Below are positions 48,976-57,734 of a stretch of DNA of 64,000 nucleotides, piece after piece. Numbering within the stretch: position 1 is the stretch's first letter; each line of letters begins with the position of its first letter. Location: contig NZ_FMTP01000004.1 of NCBI RefSeq assembly GCF_900100155.1, positions 186,001 to 250,000 on the forward strand, in the 5' to 3' direction. This DNA comes from Ancylobacter rudongensis. GTDB taxonomy: Bacteria; Pseudomonadota; Alphaproteobacteria; Rhizobiales; Xanthobacteraceae. The translations under genes were made by a program, and so were the position numbers. The notes below the pieces were generated by a model, which was not told where the DNA came from, ran no database searches, and was given only the letters and a program-made list of their open reading frames with translations.

Positions 48976-50380
48976 GCTCCTCCGCACCACCGCGTTCAAG
49001 CTTCTCGCGGCCTATCTGTTCATCTTCGCCCTCTTCGCCGGCTCGGTCATCGCCTATCTCGGCTGGCACACCCAGCGGCTGGTGACGCGACAGGCCGTGG
49101 AGGCGATCGAGAACGACACCCGCTTCATGCAGGCGCAGTTCGAGCGCGGCGGCATCACCCGCCTCGTGCAACTGGTGAACCGCCGCGCCCGCGCCCCCGA
49201 TGCCGGCCTGCTGCTCATCGCCAGCTTCAATGGCGACCCGCTGGCCGGCAACATGCTTAACCTGCCGTTGAACATTCTTGACCGGCAGGGTTGGCGGGAA
49301 ATCGACTATCTGCGCTCGGAGGAGTCCTCCGGCCCGCCGAGCCGCGCCCTGGTGCAGGTGATCTTCCTGCCCGGCGAATACCGGCTGCTGATCGGCCGCG
49401 ACATCGTCGAGCGGGAGGAACTGCGCCAGATCATCATCGGCCCCGCCGTCTGGGGGCTGGCGCTTCTCGTGGTGCTCGGCATGGCGGGCGGCCTCTTCAT
49501 CACCCGCCGCGTGCTCAAGCGCATCGACCAGATGACGGCGATCTCCGACGGCATCATGGCCGGCGACCTTTCCGGCCGTCTGGCCGTCTCCGGCACCGGC
49601 GATGAGTTCGACCGGCTGGCGCTGAGCCTCAACGCCATGCTCGACCGCATCGAGGCGCTGATGGCCGGGCTGAAGCAGGTGTCGGACAACATCGCCCATG
49701 ACCTGAAGACGCCGCTGACCCGGCTGCGCAACCGGGCCGAGGATGCGCTGCGCACGGCGCAGTCGGAGCCGGAATGGCGTCTCGCCACCGAGCGCACCAT
49801 CGAAGAATCCGACGGCCTCATCCGCACCTTCGACGCGCTGCTGATGATCGCCCGCGCCGAGGCCGGGCAGGCGAGTGCGACGATGCTGCGCTTCGACCTC
49901 GCCGAGACGGTGGCGGGGGTAGCGGAGCTCTACGAGCCGGTGGCCGACGAGAGCGGGCTGGACCTGCATGTCGAGGTCGCCGGACCGCTGCCGATGCGCG
50001 GCGTGCGCGAGCTGTTCGGGCAGGCGCTGGCCAATCTTCTCGACAACGCGATCAAGTACAGCGCACCTGACATGCCCGGCGGGACACCCGGCCCGCGCCG
50101 TGATGTCACCCTGACCGCCCGGCGAGACGGCGAGCGGCTGCGCCTCGTGGTCGCCGACCGCGGGCCCGGCATTCCCGAGGCGGACCGCCCGCGGGTGCTG
50201 GAGCGTTTCGTACGGCTGGAGGCCAGCCGAACCCGCCCCGGTTTCGGCCTGGGCTTGTCTCTGGTGGCAGCGGTGGTACGGCTGCACGGCGGCACACTGT
50301 CGCTGGAAGGCAACGATCCGGGACTGCGGATCGTTATCGACCTGCCGCTCGACCTCAACGACGAGGCGGCAACGGACTGA
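48959..50380 (+). CDS. Sensor histidine kinase with HAMP domain
   Basis: A 473-residue membrane kinase: TM1 about 14-35, a periplasmic domain to about 158, TM2 about 160-182 and HAMP about 183-237 (RRVLKRIDQMTAISDGIMAG). HisKA has His247 (DNIAHDLKTPLTRL), and the ATPase shows LLDNAIKYS, DRGPGIP and FGLGLSLV. It starts at a GTG inside the upstream regulator gene, so the two are co-translated partners. The signal is unknown. Confidence 0.85.
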   Translation: MTALGKLLRTTAFKLLAAYLFIFALFAGSVIAYLGWHTQRLVTRQAVEAIENDTRFMQAQFERGGITRLVQLVNRRARAPDAGLLLIASFNGDPLAGNMLNLPLNILDRQGWREIDYLRSEESSGPPSRALVQVIFLPGEYRLLIGRDIVEREELRQIIIGPAVWGLALLVVLGMAGGLFITRRVLKRIDQMTAISDGIMAGDLSGRLAVSGTGDEFDRLALSLNAMLDRIEALMAGLKQVSDNIAHDLKTPLTRLRNRAEDALRTAQSEPEWRLATERTIEESDGLIRTFDALLMIARAEAGQASATMLRFDLAETVAGVAELYEPVADESGLDLHVEVAGPLPMRGVRELFGQALANLLDNAIKYSAPDMPGGTPGPRRDVTLTARRDGERLRLVVADRGPGIPEADRPRVLERFVRLEASRTRPGFGLGLSLVAAVVRLHGGTLSLEGNDPGLRIVIDLPLDLNDEAATD

Positions 50381-50405
50381 CACGCGCAAGGGGGGCGAAG
50401 ACGGC

Positions 50406-53387
50406 ATGGCGGCAAGCACGAGCGGGACGGTGGTGGCGCCGGCGGAGAGCCTCGTTGCGAGGTTGCGGCGGGCGCCAGGCTTTCCCGTGCCGGTGGGGCT
50501 TCCCGAGGCGGTGGCGGATGCGCTCGCCGGCGCCGCGAGGCCGGTTCGTGTGCGCCTCGAAACCCTTCTTGCCGCCCATGACGAGGCCCGCGCCGTGCTG
50601 GCGGCGGTGGCGGACCATTCGCCGTTCCTGACCGATCTCATCCGCGTCGACCCGGCCCGGCTGCTGGCGCTGCTGGAGACCGACCCCGCTCAGGCCCTCG
50701 CCGAGGCGCGCGCCGCCACCGTCGCGGCGGTGGAGGCCTCTTCCGACGAGGCGGACGTGATGGCGGCGCTGCGGCGGCTGCGGGCGCTGACCGCGCTCAC
50801 CGTCGCGCTGGCCGATATTGGCGGGGTGTTCGACCTCGCCACCGTGACCGCCGAACTGACCGCGACGGCGGATGCCGCCATCGCGGCGGCGGTGGCGTTT
50901 CTGGTGCGCGAGGGAATGAGCGCGCGCAAGCTGCGCAAGACCGGCGTGGAGGGCCTCGGCTACTCCGTTTTGGCCATGGGCAAGCATGGCGCGCGCGAAC
51001 TCAACTATTCCAGCGATGTCGACCTGATCGTGCTCTACGATCCCGCCCTCGCGCCGCTGGCCAAGGATGTGGAGGCCGCGCCCTTCTTCGTGCGGATGAC
51101 ACAGCGGCTGGTGAAGCTGATCCAGGAGCGCACCGGCGAGGGCTATGTAGCCCGCGTCGACCTGCGCCTGCGGCCCGACCCGGCCTCGACGCCGGCCGCG
51201 CTGTCGGTGGAGGCGGCGCTGGACTATTACGAGCGCGAGGGCGCCACCTGGGAGCGCGCCGCCTATATCAAGGCGCGGCCGATCGCCGGGGATATCGCGC
51301 TCGGCCACGAGTTCCTCAAGCAGCTCACCCCCTTCGTCTGGCGCCGCGCCCTCGATTATGCGGCGGTGTCCGATGTCCACGCGATGAAGCAGGACATCCA
51401 CGCCTTTCGCGGCCATGAGGCGATCGCGGTGGAGGGGCACAACGTCAAGCTCGGGCGCGGGGGCATTCGCGAGATCGAGTTCTTCGCCCAGACCCAGCAG
51501 CTGATCGCCGGCGGCCGTGACCCGCGCCTGCGCACCCCGCGTACGCTGGAAGCGCTCGCCGTGCTGGCGCAGACCGGCTGGATCGGCGAGGGCGCACGCA
51601 CGGAGCTCGACGAGGCCTACCACTTTCTGCGGCGGGTGGAACACCGGCTGCAGATGGTGGCCGACGCCCAGACTCACAGCCTGCCGGAGGACGAGGACGC
51701 ACTGGCCGGCTTCGCCCGCTTCATGGGCTATGCCGACCGCGAGAGCTTCGCCCAGGCGCTCACCCAGCGCCTCACGCGGGTGCAGGACCACTATTCGAAG
51801 CTGTTCGAGGACGCGCCGCCGCGGGCGGCGGTGGAGGGGCGGCTCGAATTTCCGGAAGAGGCCGACGACCGCGAGACGCTGGCGACGCTGCACCGGCTCG
51901 GCTATGCCGACCCCAAGGCGGCCAGCGCCACCGTGCGCGGCTGGCTGGCGGGCGAGCCCCGCGCGCTGCGCGCCGAGGGCGTGCGCGAGGAACTGGAAGC
52001 CATCGTGCCGCTGCTGGTCGACGCGCTGGCGCGCGGCGGCGGCCCCGATGCCGGGCTGAACGCGGCCGACCGCTTCTTCCGCGAAATGCCGACCGCGCAG
52101 CGGCTGCTGGCGGCGCTGCGGCACAATCCGGACCTCGTGCGGCTGCTCGCGACCATTCTCGGCACCGCGCCGCGCCTTGGCGAGATGCTGGCGCACCGCC
52201 CCTCGCTGCTCGACGCGCTGCTCGACCCCGCCTTTTTCGGCGCGCTGCCCGACGAGCCGGAGCTGGCGGCGCGGCTTGCCGCCGATCTCGCCCAGGCGGA
52301 GAACGAGGAAGACCGGCTCGACCGCGCCCGCCGCTTCCGGCAGGAGCACCATGTGCTGATCAGCGTGCGGATTCTCTCCGGCACGCTGCCCGCCGCCCGC
52401 GCCGGCGAGGCCTTCGCCCGGCTGGCCGATGTGCTGATCCGCTCGCTGGAGGAGGGGGTGATCGCCCGCTTCCGCGCCGCGCATGGCACGCTGGCCGGGG
52501 CCGAGGTGGCGGTGCTCGCCATGGGCAAGCTTGGTGGGCGGGAGATGACGGCGGGCTCCGACCTCGACCTTATCGTGCTCTATGATTTCGACGAGGAGCA
52601 CCCCGACAGCGACGGGCCGCGCCCGCTCTATGGCGGCCAGTATTTCGCCCGGCTCACCCAACGCATCGTCAGCGCCCTGACCACCCCGACCAATGCCGGC
52701 CAGCTCTATGAGGTGGACCTGCGGCTGCGGCCTTCAGGCCGTTCCGGCCCGGTGGCGACAAGTCTGCCGCGCTTCGAGGTCTACCAGGCCGAGGAGGCCT
52801 GGACCTGGGAGCATATGGCGCTGACCCGTGCCCGGGTGGTGGCGGCCTCGCCCGCCTTCCGCGCCCGGGTGGAAGGCGCCATCCACCATGTGCTGGCGGG
52901 CGAGCGCGACCCGCACCGTCTCGCCGCCGACATTGTCGACATGCGCGGCGCCATTGCCGACGAGAAGGGCGAGGACGATCCCTGGGATCTCAAATATGCG
53001 CGCGGCGGGCTGGTCGATATCGAGTTCATCGCCCAATACCTGGTGCTCGCCCATGCCGCGCATGAGCCGCGCATCATCGACACCTCGACGCTGCGGGTGA
53101 TCGAGGCGGCGCAGCGCGTCGGCCTGCTCGACGTGCAGGACGGGCAGCTTCTGGCTGACGCCTGTCGGCTGCTGCACGACCTGACGCAGGTGCTGCGCCT
53201 CGCCATCACCGAGCCCTTCAAGCCGGCGGAGGCGAGCCCGGCGCTGCGCCGGCTGCTGGCGCGTGCGGGAGCGATGCCGGATTTCTCGACGCTGGAAGCC
53301 CACCTGTTCGAGACCCAGCGCCTGGTGCGCGCCACCTTCGAGCGCCTGCTCGCCGCCGAGCCCAAGCGCCGGCGCAAGAGAGCCTAG
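50406..53387 (+). CDS. glnE: Bifunctional glutamine synthetase adenylyltransferase/deadenylyltransferase
   Basis: A 993-residue enzyme with two nucleotidyltransferase halves. The N-terminal deadenylylating domain carries SSDVDLIVLYD near 205 and the C-terminal adenylylating domain GSDLDLIVLYDF near 720, joined by helical regulatory regions. GRGGIREIEFFAQTQQL and the later KYARGGLVDIEFIAQYL are the two GlnD_UR_UTase-like signatures. It switches glutamine synthetase off and on in response to PII protein. The length is as expected for the family. Confidence 0.95.
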   Translation: MAASTSGTVVAPAESLVARLRRAPGFPVPVGLPEAVADALAGAARPVRVRLETLLAAHDEARAVLAAVADHSPFLTDLIRVDPARLLALLETDPAQALAEARAATVAAVEASSDEADVMAALRRLRALTALTVALADIGGVFDLATVTAELTATADAAIAAAVAFLVREGMSARKLRKTGVEGLGYSVLAMGKHGARELNYSSDVDLIVLYDPALAPLAKDVEAAPFFVRMTQRLVKLIQERTGEGYVARVDLRLRPDPASTPAALSVEAALDYYEREGATWERAAYIKARPIAGDIALGHEFLKQLTPFVWRRALDYAAVSDVHAMKQDIHAFRGHEAIAVEGHNVKLGRGGIREIEFFAQTQQLIAGGRDPRLRTPRTLEALAVLAQTGWIGEGARTELDEAYHFLRRVEHRLQMVADAQTHSLPEDEDALAGFARFMGYADRESFAQALTQRLTRVQDHYSKLFEDAPPRAAVEGRLEFPEEADDRETLATLHRLGYADPKAASATVRGWLAGEPRALRAEGVREELEAIVPLLVDALARGGGPDAGLNAADRFFREMPTAQRLLAALRHNPDLVRLLATILGTAPRLGEMLAHRPSLLDALLDPAFFGALPDEPELAARLAADLAQAENEEDRLDRARRFRQEHHVLISVRILSGTLPAARAGEAFARLADVLIRSLEEGVIARFRAAHGTLAGAEVAVLAMGKLGGREMTAGSDLDLIVLYDFDEEHPDSDGPRPLYGGQYFARLTQRIVSALTTPTNAGQLYEVDLRLRPSGRSGPVATSLPRFEVYQAEEAWTWEHMALTRARVVAASPAFRARVEGAIHHVLAGERDPHRLAADIVDMRGAIADEKGEDDPWDLKYARGGLVDIEFIAQYLVLAHAAHEPRIIDTSTLRVIEAAQRVGLLDVQDGQLLADACRLLHDLTQVLRLAITEPFKPAEASPALRRLLARAGAMPDFSTLEAHLFETQRLVRATFERLLAAEPKRRRKRA

Positions 53388-53410
53388 CCCAGCAGAGAGC
53401 CTAGCCCAGC
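53378..53410. repeat. 17-bp-period tandem duplication shared by two convergent stop codons
   Basis: GAGAGCCTAGCCCAGC at 53378-53393 recurs at 53395-53410. The first copy holds the glnE stop codon and the second the stop of the convergent oxidoreductase gene. Confidence 0.75.
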
Positions 53411-54516
53411 TTTTCCGCCACAAGGTCGCCGATGGCGAGGCTGGCGGTGAGGCCGGGGGATTCGATGCCGAACAGCTGCACCAGGCCCGCCACGCCGTGC
53501 TCGGCCGGGCCGTCGATGCGGAAATCCGCCGCCGGGGCGCCGGCGGGCACGATCTTCGGCCGGATGCCGGCATAGGCGGGGTTCAGCGCCCCGTCCGGCA
53601 GCGCCGGCCAGTAGCGGCGGATGGCGGCATAGAACACGTCGCCGCGCCGGGGGTCGACGGCATAGTCCGGTGCGTCGATCCATTCGGTGTCCGGCCCGAA
53701 GCGGGCCTGGCCGCCGAGATCGAGCGTCAGGTGCACGCCCAGCCCCGCCTGTTCCGGCACCGGGTAGATCAGCCGGGAGAACGGTGCCCGGCCCGACAGG
53801 GTGAAATAGGAGCCCTTGCAGAAATAGGCCGGCGGGATCGCTCTTTCCGGGAGGCCGGCGATCGAACGCGCGAGCGGCACGGCGCCGTGGCCGGCGGCGT
53901 TGATGAAGCTGGCGCAGGACAGCCGCATCGGCTCCGGGCCGCCAATGTCGAGGACGATCCCCCGCGCCGTCGCCTCGCCGGAGAGGATGGGCGCGTTGAA
54001 GGCGATCATGCCGCCGCAATCTTCCAGATCGCCGCGCAAGGCGAGCATCAGCGCATGGCTGTCGATGATGCCGGTGGAGGGCGAGAGCAGCGCGGCTTCG
54101 GCGTTCAATGCCGGCTCCAGCGCCCGCGCCTCGGCGCCGCTCAGCGGCTGGAGGTCGGTGACGCCGCAGGCGTGGGCGTGGGCATTGATGGCGGCGAGCT
54201 TGTCGGTCTCCGCCGGGCTTGTGGCGACAATGAGCTTGCCGGTGCGCCGGTGCGGAATGCCGCGCGCCTCGCAATAGGCATAGAGCGCTTCACGGCCCTC
54301 AACGCAGAGCCGGGCCTTCAGCGTGCCGGGTGCGTAATAGAGGCCGGCATGGATGACCTCGCTGTTGCGGGCCGAGGTATCCGAGCCGACAAGGCCGGTG
54401 GCTTCCAGCACCAGTACGTCGCGACCCTTTTGGGCCAGCGCACGGGCAATGGCGAGGCCGACCACGCCGGCGCCGGCGACGACGCAGTCGACGGCATGTT
54501 CTTCAGGGCTGTGCAT
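53401..54516 (-). CDS. FAD-dependent oxidoreductase, L-2-hydroxyglutarate oxidase-like (DAO family)
   Basis: A 371-residue flavoenzyme. The Rossmann motif is [20 protein letters not shown] with an acidic end to strand 2 (VLVLEA), then [15 protein letters not shown], the signature of the LhgO-type DAO branch. [14 protein letters not shown] and the C-terminal [19 protein letters not shown] fit the same branch. It probably oxidises L-2-hydroxyglutarate or a related 2-hydroxy acid. It stands between glnE (convergent) and the kinase gene, 6 bp downstream of the kinase stop. Confidence 0.82.
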   Translation of the reverse strand: MHSPEEHAVDCVVAGAGVVGLAIARALAQKGRDVLVLEATGLVGSDTSARNSEVIHAGLYYAPGTLKARLCVEGREALYAYCEARGIPHRRTGKLIVATSPAETDKLAAINAHAHACGVTDLQPLSGAEARALEPALNAEAALLSPSTGIIDSHALMLALRGDLEDCGGMIAFNAPILSGEATARGIVLDIGGPEPMRLSCASFINAAGHGAVPLARSIAGLPERAIPPAYFCKGSYFTLSGRAPFSRLIYPVPEQAGLGVHLTLDLGGQARFGPDTEWIDAPDYAVDPRRGDVFYAAIRRYWPALPDGALNPAYAGIRPKIVPAGAPAADFRIDGPAEHGVAGLVQLFGIESPGLTASLAIGDLVAEKLG

Positions 54517-54522
54517 GCAAGG

Positions 54523-56838
54523 CTACTCGGCGACGGAAGAGCGGCCGGTACGGTATTGCAACGCCGGGCGGCCATTCAAGGGCAGGCGGATCACCACCGT
54601 GGTACCGACACCCTCGGAGGAGCGGATGCGCATCGAGCCGCCATGCAGTTCCACCAGCGACTTGGCGATGGCGAGGCCGAGGCCGGACCCCTTGTGGGTC
54701 TTGGTGAACTGGCTCTCCACCTGCTCGAACGGGCGGCCGATCTTGGCCAGCGCGCTCTTGGCGATGCCGATGCCGCTGTCCTCGATGACGAGCAGCGCCG
54801 CGTGCTTGGAGCGGCGCGTGCGCAGGCTGACGCGGCCCTGCTCGGGGGTGAACTTGATGGCGTTGGACAGCAGGTTGAGGGTGATCTGCTTGAGCGCCCG
54901 CTTGTCGGCCTCGACGGCCACGGCGGCATCGGATTCGTCGACGATGGTGAGCTGCTTCTCGCCGGCCCGCACCGACATGACGCGGATGGCATCGGCGACC
55001 ACCTCGTCGAGCCGGACCGGCTGCAGGTTGAGCTGTACGCGGCCGGCCTCGATGCGGGACATGTCGAGAATGTCGTTGATGACGTCGAGCAGGTAGCGGC
55101 CGGAATCGCGGATGTCGCGACAGTACTCGTTGTACTTGTCATTGCCGAGCGGGCCGAACAGGCCGCTTTCCATCAGCTCGGAGAAGCCGATGATGGCGTT
55201 GAGCGGCGTGCGCAGCTCATGGCTCATATTGGCGAGGAACTCGGATTTGGCGCGGTTGGCGTCCTCGGCCTTGGTCTTCTCGTCGGCATAGTTCTGCGCC
55301 AGCTCGGCGAGCTGCAGCGCCTGCAGCTCCAGCGTCTGCTGCGATTTGCGCAGGTCGGCGACCAGCGCCATCAGCCGCTTCTCGCTCTCCATCAGGCGCT
55401 CTTCGTGGCGCTTGAGGGCGGTGATGTCGGTGCCGACCGAGACGTAGCCGCCATCCTTGGTGCGGCGCTCGGCGACCTTCAGCCAGCGCCCGCCTTCCAG
55501 CTGCGCCTCGAAGGCGCGAGCGCCCTCTTCCGGCCGGTCTTCCGGGCGGAGCGGGATGCGGACCACCGGCTGGCGGGCGAGCGAGGCGATGGTCTCGAAC
55601 TCCGTCCCCTGCGCCACATGGGCGTCGCCAATGCCGTAGAGCGACTGGAACCGCGAGTTGCAGAGCACCAGCCGGTTGGAGGCGTCCCACAGCACGAAGG
55701 ATTCGGAAATGCTTTCGATGGCGTCGCGCAGGCGCATGTCGGCGGTGGCGGTGCGCTCGGCCAGGCGGCGCTCCTCGGTGACGTCCACCGCAATGCCGAC
55801 GAGATGGGGTGGCTCGCCATTGGGCTGGGGCACGACTTCGGCGCGGGCGCGCAGCCACACCCAGTGGCCGTCGGCGTGCTTCATGCGGAAGACGCGATCA
55901 ATGGTGCGGCCGGGCTTGTCGGCGATCTCGCGGGCGATGTCGTAGAGATTGGTGTCGTCGGGATGAACGAGGCTCGCCACCTCGCCGAAGGAAATCAGGT
56001 CCTCGCGCGGGGCGTGGCCAAGCATCTCGAACATCGAGTCCGACCAGAACATGCGGCCGCGGCCCATGTCCCAGTCCCACAGGCCGCAGCGGCCGCGCGA
56101 GAGGGCGGTGTCGATGCGCGCGCGCACCGTCTCGTAAATGCCGTCGGCCTCGCGGGCGCGGGTCGCCTGCCAGTGGAAGGCGAAACCGAGGATCAGCAGC
56201 ACTGCCCCTGTCGTGGAGAGCAGTGTGACGGTGAGCACGGTGTCGGAGCGCCAGGTCGCCAGCGCGCCGGAGAGAGGCTGCACGACGACCAGCTGCAGCG
56301 CGCCATTGGGCAGGTTGCGCACGGTGGCGAGGGCCGCGGCGCCATCGGGCATGATGACGTCGAGCACGCCGGCATTCTCGGCGAAGATGGTGAGTGCCTG
56401 CGTATTGGCGAGAAGCTGGCCGATCTGCTCGGCGGCGGTCGCGGTCTCGTCATGGGTGGCGAGGATCTTGCCGCTGGAATCGATCAGGCCATAGCGGCGC
56501 CCGTCCTCGGCGGCGCGGGGCGGCAGGCTGTTCTGCAGCAGTGCGTCCGGCGTCGTCGACCCAGCCGGCAGGCGGCCGGCTTCGCTGGCGATGGCGGCGG
56601 CAAACAGCGCCAGCTCATCCTTGGCATTGGCGATAGCGTCGGCGCGATAGGCGTGGATCTGCACGATCGCGGCGATGGCGACCGAGGCGATGAACGCAAT
56701 GATCAGCGCCGGAACGGCCTTGCGCATGAAGGGTTCGGCGTCGACCAATCGCTGATACGCAGGTCGCGCCACGGTGCGTGCAAGCCCTCTCATGGCCTGT
56801 ACGCGCACGGATGCGCCTGCAGCGTTGGCGCGCGCCAT
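54523..56838 (-). CDS. pleC: PAS-domain sensor histidine kinase, PleC-like
   Basis: A 771-residue inner-membrane kinase. TM1 is about 42-62, a periplasmic domain about 63-198, TM2 about 200-222, PAS domains about 240-355 (CGLWDWDMGRGRMFWSDSMF) and 370-475, and a coiled coil about 475-530. HisKA has His540 (NMSHELRTPLNAIIGFSELM), and the ATPase shows NLLSNAIKFT, DSGIGI and GSGLGLAI. The domain order and the position after glnE match rhizobial PleC, which controls DivK and thereby CtrA; DivJ/PdhS cannot be excluded. GGGGGAG precedes the ATG at 56838. Confidence 0.72.
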   Translation of the reverse strand: MARANAAGASVRVQAMRGLARTVARPAYQRLVDAEPFMRKAVPALIIAFIASVAIAAIVQIHAYRADAIANAKDELALFAAAIASEAGRLPAGSTTPDALLQNSLPPRAAEDGRRYGLIDSSGKILATHDETATAAEQIGQLLANTQALTIFAENAGVLDVIMPDGAAALATVRNLPNGALQLVVVQPLSGALATWRSDTVLTVTLLSTTGAVLLILGFAFHWQATRAREADGIYETVRARIDTALSRGRCGLWDWDMGRGRMFWSDSMFEMLGHAPREDLISFGEVASLVHPDDTNLYDIAREIADKPGRTIDRVFRMKHADGHWVWLRARAEVVPQPNGEPPHLVGIAVDVTEERRLAERTATADMRLRDAIESISESFVLWDASNRLVLCNSRFQSLYGIGDAHVAQGTEFETIASLARQPVVRIPLRPEDRPEEGARAFEAQLEGGRWLKVAERRTKDGGYVSVGTDITALKRHEERLMESEKRLMALVADLRKSQQTLELQALQLAELAQNYADEKTKAEDANRAKSEFLANMSHELRTPLNAIIGFSELMESGLFGPLGNDKYNEYCRDIRDSGRYLLDVINDILDMSRIEAGRVQLNLQPVRLDEVVADAIRVMSVRAGEKQLTIVDESDAAVAVEADKRALKQITLNLLSNAIKFTPEQGRVSLRTRRSKHAALLVIEDSGIGIAKSALAKIGRPFEQVESQFTKTHKGSGLGLAIAKSLVELHGGSMRIRSSEGVGTTVVIRLPLNGRPALQYRTGRSSVAE

Positions 56839-56905
56839 CGCCGGTCTCCCCCGAAGTCCCAAAACCCGTTCCCAGTCCGATAGGAGCGATGTGCCGCATC
56901 TCTCC

Positions 56906-56974
56906 GAATCACTCCGATTTGAATCGATATGGCCCCCCACTGTCCAGAGTCCCGGGGAGTCAAGTTAACGATTC
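56906..56974. promoter_or_regulatory. Three GANTC sites and a GTTAAC upstream of the PleC-like gene
   Basis: GAATC at 56906 and 56921 and GATTC at 56970, the last directly preceded by GTTAAC (a CtrA half-site form). They lie in the 294-bp divergent region 56839-57132 between the kinase and the Fae-like gene, which otherwise shows nothing recognisable. Confidence 0.35.
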
Positions 56975-57132
56975 AGCAACCTGCGGAGGTGGCGAGGGTG
57001 CCTGGGTGGGTGGCGCGGCCGGACAAGCGGGGTGTCGCCTGCCGACAACCACGCCGCATGGACGTCGCGCAGGCGCCGGTGCTATGCGCTTTTGCCCGGT
57101 TTGCGGGTGGCTGCTGAAATAAAGAGGTTCAC

Positions 57133-57672
57133 ATGAGCGACATCTGGTTCCGTACCGGCGAAGCGACGGTTCTCGCTGCCGACGGGCAGTTCACCGACGC
57201 GATGCCGGAGGTTCTGATCGGCTCGGTGCGCGGCCCCGCCGGGCATGCCTTCGCCTCGATGATGGGGCAGGTGCAGGGGCACACCCGCATGTTCGTGGTG
57301 CGCGACCTGAACCAGCAGGTGCGCCCGGCGACGATGATGACCACCAAGGCCACCATCCACACGCTGGAATATGTCGACCTGCTCGGCGGCGTGGTGCAGG
57401 GCGCTATTGGCGACGCCATCGTCGACGCGCTCAGCGAGGGCATCCTGCCGAAGGACCAGGCGGACGAGCTGTGCATGATCGTAATGGTGTGGCTCGACCC
57501 GCGCTGCGCCGAGGATGCCAATCTCGACAAGGCCGATCTCTACCGCACCAATTACGAGGCGATGAAGCTGGCGCTGGAGCGGGCGATGACCGGCAAGCCG
57601 ACGGTGGACGAGCTGATCGCCAACCGCAAGACGATCAAGCACTACGCGCTCGACGGCGTGGTCGAGTACTGA
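57133..57672 (+). CDS. Formaldehyde-activating enzyme (Fae) family paralogue
   Basis: A 179-residue protein that aligns along its length with Fae: GEA near the start, VLIGSVRGPAGHAFA, GHTRMFVV, RPATMMTTKATI, GAIGDAIVDALSEGILP and TNYEAMKLALERAMTGKP. Fae joins formaldehyde to H4MPT. By eye, the catalytic His of Methylobacterium Fae (AHIDLIIG) is replaced by Met (AMPEVLIG), so this is probably a Fae2/Fae3-type paralogue with altered or regulatory function. It starts 12 bp after an AGAGG. It lies near the H4MPT cofactor genes. Confidence 0.78.
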   Translation: MSDIWFRTGEATVLAADGQFTDAMPEVLIGSVRGPAGHAFASMMGQVQGHTRMFVVRDLNQQVRPATMMTTKATIHTLEYVDLLGGVVQGAIGDAIVDALSEGILPKDQADELCMIVMVWLDPRCAEDANLDKADLYRTNYEAMKLALERAMTGKPTVDELIANRKTIKHYALDGVVEY

Positions 57673-57734
57673 GCGCGGCTTGCCGCGTCACCCGGCGGCG
57701 CTGCCGGCCGGGATGACGCGGTGGTCCGCGAGGG

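Noticed and set aside
53263-56883. A 1206-codon plus-strand frame across the oxidoreductase and PleC-like genes
   Set aside because: It spans two well-supported minus-strand genes and has low-complexity composition typical of antisense frames in high-GC DNA.
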